Shown here piece after piece: positions 62,901 through 64,000 of a stretch of 64,000 bases of DNA. The DNA lies in the NCBI RefSeq assembly GCF_900636515.1, contig NZ_LR134287.1, positions 1 through 64,000 of the forward strand, given 5' to 3'. The notes below the pieces were generated by a model that ran no database searches, had not been told where the DNA came from, and saw nothing but the letters and a program-made list of their open reading frames with translations. A program made the translations under genes and the position numbers. How positions within the stretch are numbered: position 1 is the first letter of the stretch; every line of letters begins with the position of its first letter. This stretch comes from Neisseria animalis. GTDB lineage: Bacteria; Pseudomonadota; Gammaproteobacteria; Burkholderiales; Neisseriaceae.

Positions 62901-64000
62901 CCGCCGTCACTTTGGGCGGCAGGCTGAGCGAACCCTTACTCGGCGGCACGCTGAACGGGGAAAACCTCTACTACCGCAATCAGGCTCAAGGCATTATTCT
63001 GGACAACGGCGTATTGCGTTCCCGTCTGCAAGGGCAACGCTGGGTCATCGACAGCCTCAAGTTCCACCGTGGTGGTACGGTAGAACTCAGCGGCGGCGTA
63101 TCCCTCGACAACAACGCGCCCGATGTCGATGTCGATATCGTGTTCGACCGCTACCGCACCCTTTCACGCCCCAACCGCCGGCTGGCATTGAGCGGCAAAG
63201 CCAAAGTCCGCTACAACGAAGCACACGGCGTCGCACTTACCGGCGGCCTGAAAGCCGATTTCGGTATGTTCGGTTTCCAAAACGCCTCCATGCCCACCAC
63301 AGATGACGATGTCGTGATTTTGGGTGAAGAGCACAAAACCCAAACCGCCACCACACCGATTTACATGGATTTGGACATCGACCTGAACGACAATGTGCGT
63401 TTCGTTGCCGAAGGATTGAATGTCACCCTTGGCGGCAAGCTCAAACTCAGCGCGCGCCCCAATGAAACCGTACAAGGTGTCGGATCGATTAATGTCGTCA
63501 AAGGCAGCTACAAAGCCTACGGACAAGATTTGGAAATTAAAAAAGGCGTGATTTCCTTTGTCGGCCCGCTGACCAACCCCAATCTGAATATCCGCGCCGA
63601 ACGCCGCCTCTCCCCTGTCGGCGCGGGCGTAGAAGTTTTGGGCAATCTCGACAATCCGCGTATCACGCTGGTTGCCGACGAGCCGATGAGCGAAAAAGAC
63701 AAGCTGTCTTGGCTGATTCTCAACCGCGCCAGTTCCGGCAGCGACAGCGACAACGCCGCCTTGTCCGCCGCCGCCGGCGCACTCTTGGCAGGACAGCTCA
63801 ACGACCGTGTCGGCTTGGTGGACGACATCGGCTTTACCAGCCAGCAGAGCCGCAATGCCGAAACCGGCGAAATGAACCCTGCCGAGCAGGTGCTGACCGT
63901 CGGCAAACAACTGACCAACGAGCTGTATGCCGGTTACGAATTCGGGATTACCAGCACCAAACAATCGGTCAAACTGGTATACCAACTTACCCGTTCCCTG
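59942..64000 (+). CDS. tamB: TamB (translocation and assembly module, AsmA-like) - 3' truncated by window
   Basis: An open frame of 1,353 codons that runs without a stop from ATG 59942 to the last base of the window. The N-terminus has a Pro/Arg/Lys-rich cytoplasmic segment, then a single membrane anchor (about residues 38-57, LAWLLLCLSAVLIGIVGWLAF), and a long periplasmic region of repeated beta-strands with recurrent Gly/Asn/Asp motifs (for example LSGSADILYEN and INLDIPDLTPF). The last part, from about residue 1185, has the TamB DUF490 signature: VKGSYKAYGQDLEIKKGVISF and MSEKDKLSWLILNRAS. It forms a lipid-groove bridge to TamA. Only the extreme C-terminal few residues can be missing, as YQLTRSL near the edge is close to the expected end. 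Confidence 0.93.
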   Translation, partial: MTATPDTPNAKPSANGRKAPPHQGKPAAPKRRRPLRALAWLLLCLSAVLIGIVGWLAFTPSGLRFGLYTLPSWFGVHITSKSLEGTLVNGFHGDDWLIETESADIKISRFRFGWQPSELFRPSLHITEITAGDIAIVTKPVPPKEDTPPSGLPDSIDLPASVYIDRLETGAISIGKNFEQQTVYAEKIQTAYRYDRQEHRLDLTLLKSPWSESAGAVVVGLNKPYTLNTAIYTKGELEGETVHGTLRLWGSLQDVHTDIILDGDNIGLYARSTVRPFAAALNEMLGEVQAKGFNINPSAFLPSLPKARLNFDATVIPTLNGHTALEGSIDLGNSEAGFADNNAIPVRTLLGNFTVDDNGNIHITDAEIELLQKGTINISGNIDTAADRLGLALNLNEVGADDAVGTKIAGRLNGSINVQGTTASPDITWNLDSGSARSTGLLQIATDAQHGQQTLLLDHIKILPQNGGELSASGFLELFQNQALKLDIRSQAFNPAQIDPQLPAGSINGTIALTGELANQRYGGTMQFTPGTLNGVSLSGSADILYENQHFSRALTDLKLGTNVIKTDGSFGKKNDRLNLSISAPDLSRFGFGLSGLLNAKGYIAGDFTDGLKTLDVDINGQARAFRLADTLNIRTLDFKFKGSPDTDKQLAAEFKGEQIILAGDTQTAIDTVNLSVNGTGLNHRIQGGGNMALDGKNYRLEIDASGGLNPEQTQWKGTVGTLNIGGAFNLRLQNRINLEAGAERVAMSPAQWAVMGGSLNLQSFVWDKKTGITSKGSAHNLHMAELHNFYTPPVPHNLVLGGDWDVSYSENARGYLNVSRQGGDVLLPDSNQPLGLSALMLNTRFQNGRIDARLNGNTRFGKADAAIGIAQQFGSNIAAAPLSGKINLDIPDLTPFRTFLPNSAKNLSGSFRGSADLGGRVSSPTVNSTLAGNTNFGTLNGNVNIGTSSNFADAPLSGRLHINVAELETFRSFLPVGQTVKGNLNAAVTLGGRLSEPLLGGTLNGENLYYRNQAQGIILDNGVLRSRLQGQRWVIDSLKFHRGGTVELSGGVSLDNNAPDVDVDIVFDRYRTLSRPNRRLALSGKAKVRYNEAHGVALTGGLKADFGMFGFQNASMPTTDDDVVILGEEHKTQTATTPIYMDLDIDLNDNVRFVAEGLNVTLGGKLKLSARPNETVQGVGSINVVKGSYKAYGQDLEIKKGVISFVGPLTNPNLNIRAERRLSPVGAGVEVLGNLDNPRITLVADEPMSEKDKLSWLILNRASSGSDSDNAALSAAAGALLAGQLNDRVGLVDDIGFTSQQSRNAETGEMNPAEQVLTVGKQLTNELYAGYEFGITSTKQSVKLVYQLTRSL

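Noticed and set aside
63164..63985. 273-codon frame on the minus strand
   Set aside because: Antisense to tamB, which continues open on the plus strand to the window end.

Overview
The window comes from a chromosome of a Neisseria-type betaproteobacterium. Three things point that way. First, the DNA is studded with variants of the neisserial DNA uptake sequence (DUS), mostly as inverted pairs that form terminators. Second, six 107-bp Correia-like miniature elements are scattered between genes. Third, the gene content and order are neisserial or betaproteobacterial (mlaFEDCB followed directly by mlaA, rluC divergent from rne, tamA-tamB, glmU next to glmS, bioH next to a bioC-like gene). The dominant uptake-sequence form here is GCCGTCTGCAAA rather than the classical GCCGTCTGAA, which occurs only as a minority. 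No tRNA, rRNA, CRISPR array or complete insertion sequence was seen; the one structural RNA found is RNase P RNA.

Layout. 0-10.3 kb: a TPR/glycosyltransferase-like protein, rluC and rne (divergent), prfB, a DUF711 protein and a patatin-like lipoprotein. 10.4-14.6 kb: the complete phospholipid-trafficking operon mlaFEDCBA. 14.8-18.8 kb: an FKBP isomerase, then an accessory patch with a frameshifted uracil-DNA-glycosylase-family gene, a RhuM-family gene and an AT-rich SIR2-domain gene bracketed by inverted repeats. 18.8-32.2 kb: mostly housekeeping (tex, orphan thiB, HAD phosphatase, glmU, glmS, rarD, leuS). 32.4-40.3 kb: a LysR regulator divergent from a seven-gene operon that would import an aromatic acid through a TRAP transporter and degrade it through gentisate, probably from 3-hydroxybenzoate, to pyruvate and fumarate. 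40.4-47.1 kb: gltX, rnpB with an unusually enlarged P12 arm, a bacterial voltage-gated sodium-channel homologue with a poly-G/C tract near its 3' end, ispA-xseB and dinG. 47.4-51.0 kb: a small conserved hypothetical gene and an accessory GntR/permease/amidohydrolase cassette with a 46-bp perfect palindrome. 51.2-64 kb: bioC-like/bioH, comF, trmL, rlpA-like, ruvA, sstT, and tamA-tamB, with tamB running off the right edge.

How the genes work together. Two outer-membrane systems stand out: Mla (retrograde phospholipid traffic) and TamA/TamB (anterograde traffic or outer-membrane assembly). The gentisate operon is metabolically self-contained: transport, ring hydroxylation, ring cleavage, isomerisation, hydrolysis and a divergent regulator. 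The GntR/permease/amidohydrolase group looks like a second small carboxylate-utilisation unit. Accessory genes (SIR2, RhuM, ion channel, aromatic operon, GntR cassette) lie between housekeeping genes and are repeatedly bordered by uptake-sequence hairpins or partial duplications of neighbouring gene ends. That is the pattern expected if they arrived by natural transformation.

Strongest leads: the ion channel with an Asp-type selectivity filter and a potentially phase-variable tail; the SIR2 cassette between 22-bp inverted repeats that encode its own C-terminus; the enlarged RNase P P12 arm; the variant uptake-sequence dialect; and an uncharacterised 160-bp element with 19-bp inverted ends. 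All identifications are by eye from sequence motifs; no database search was run.
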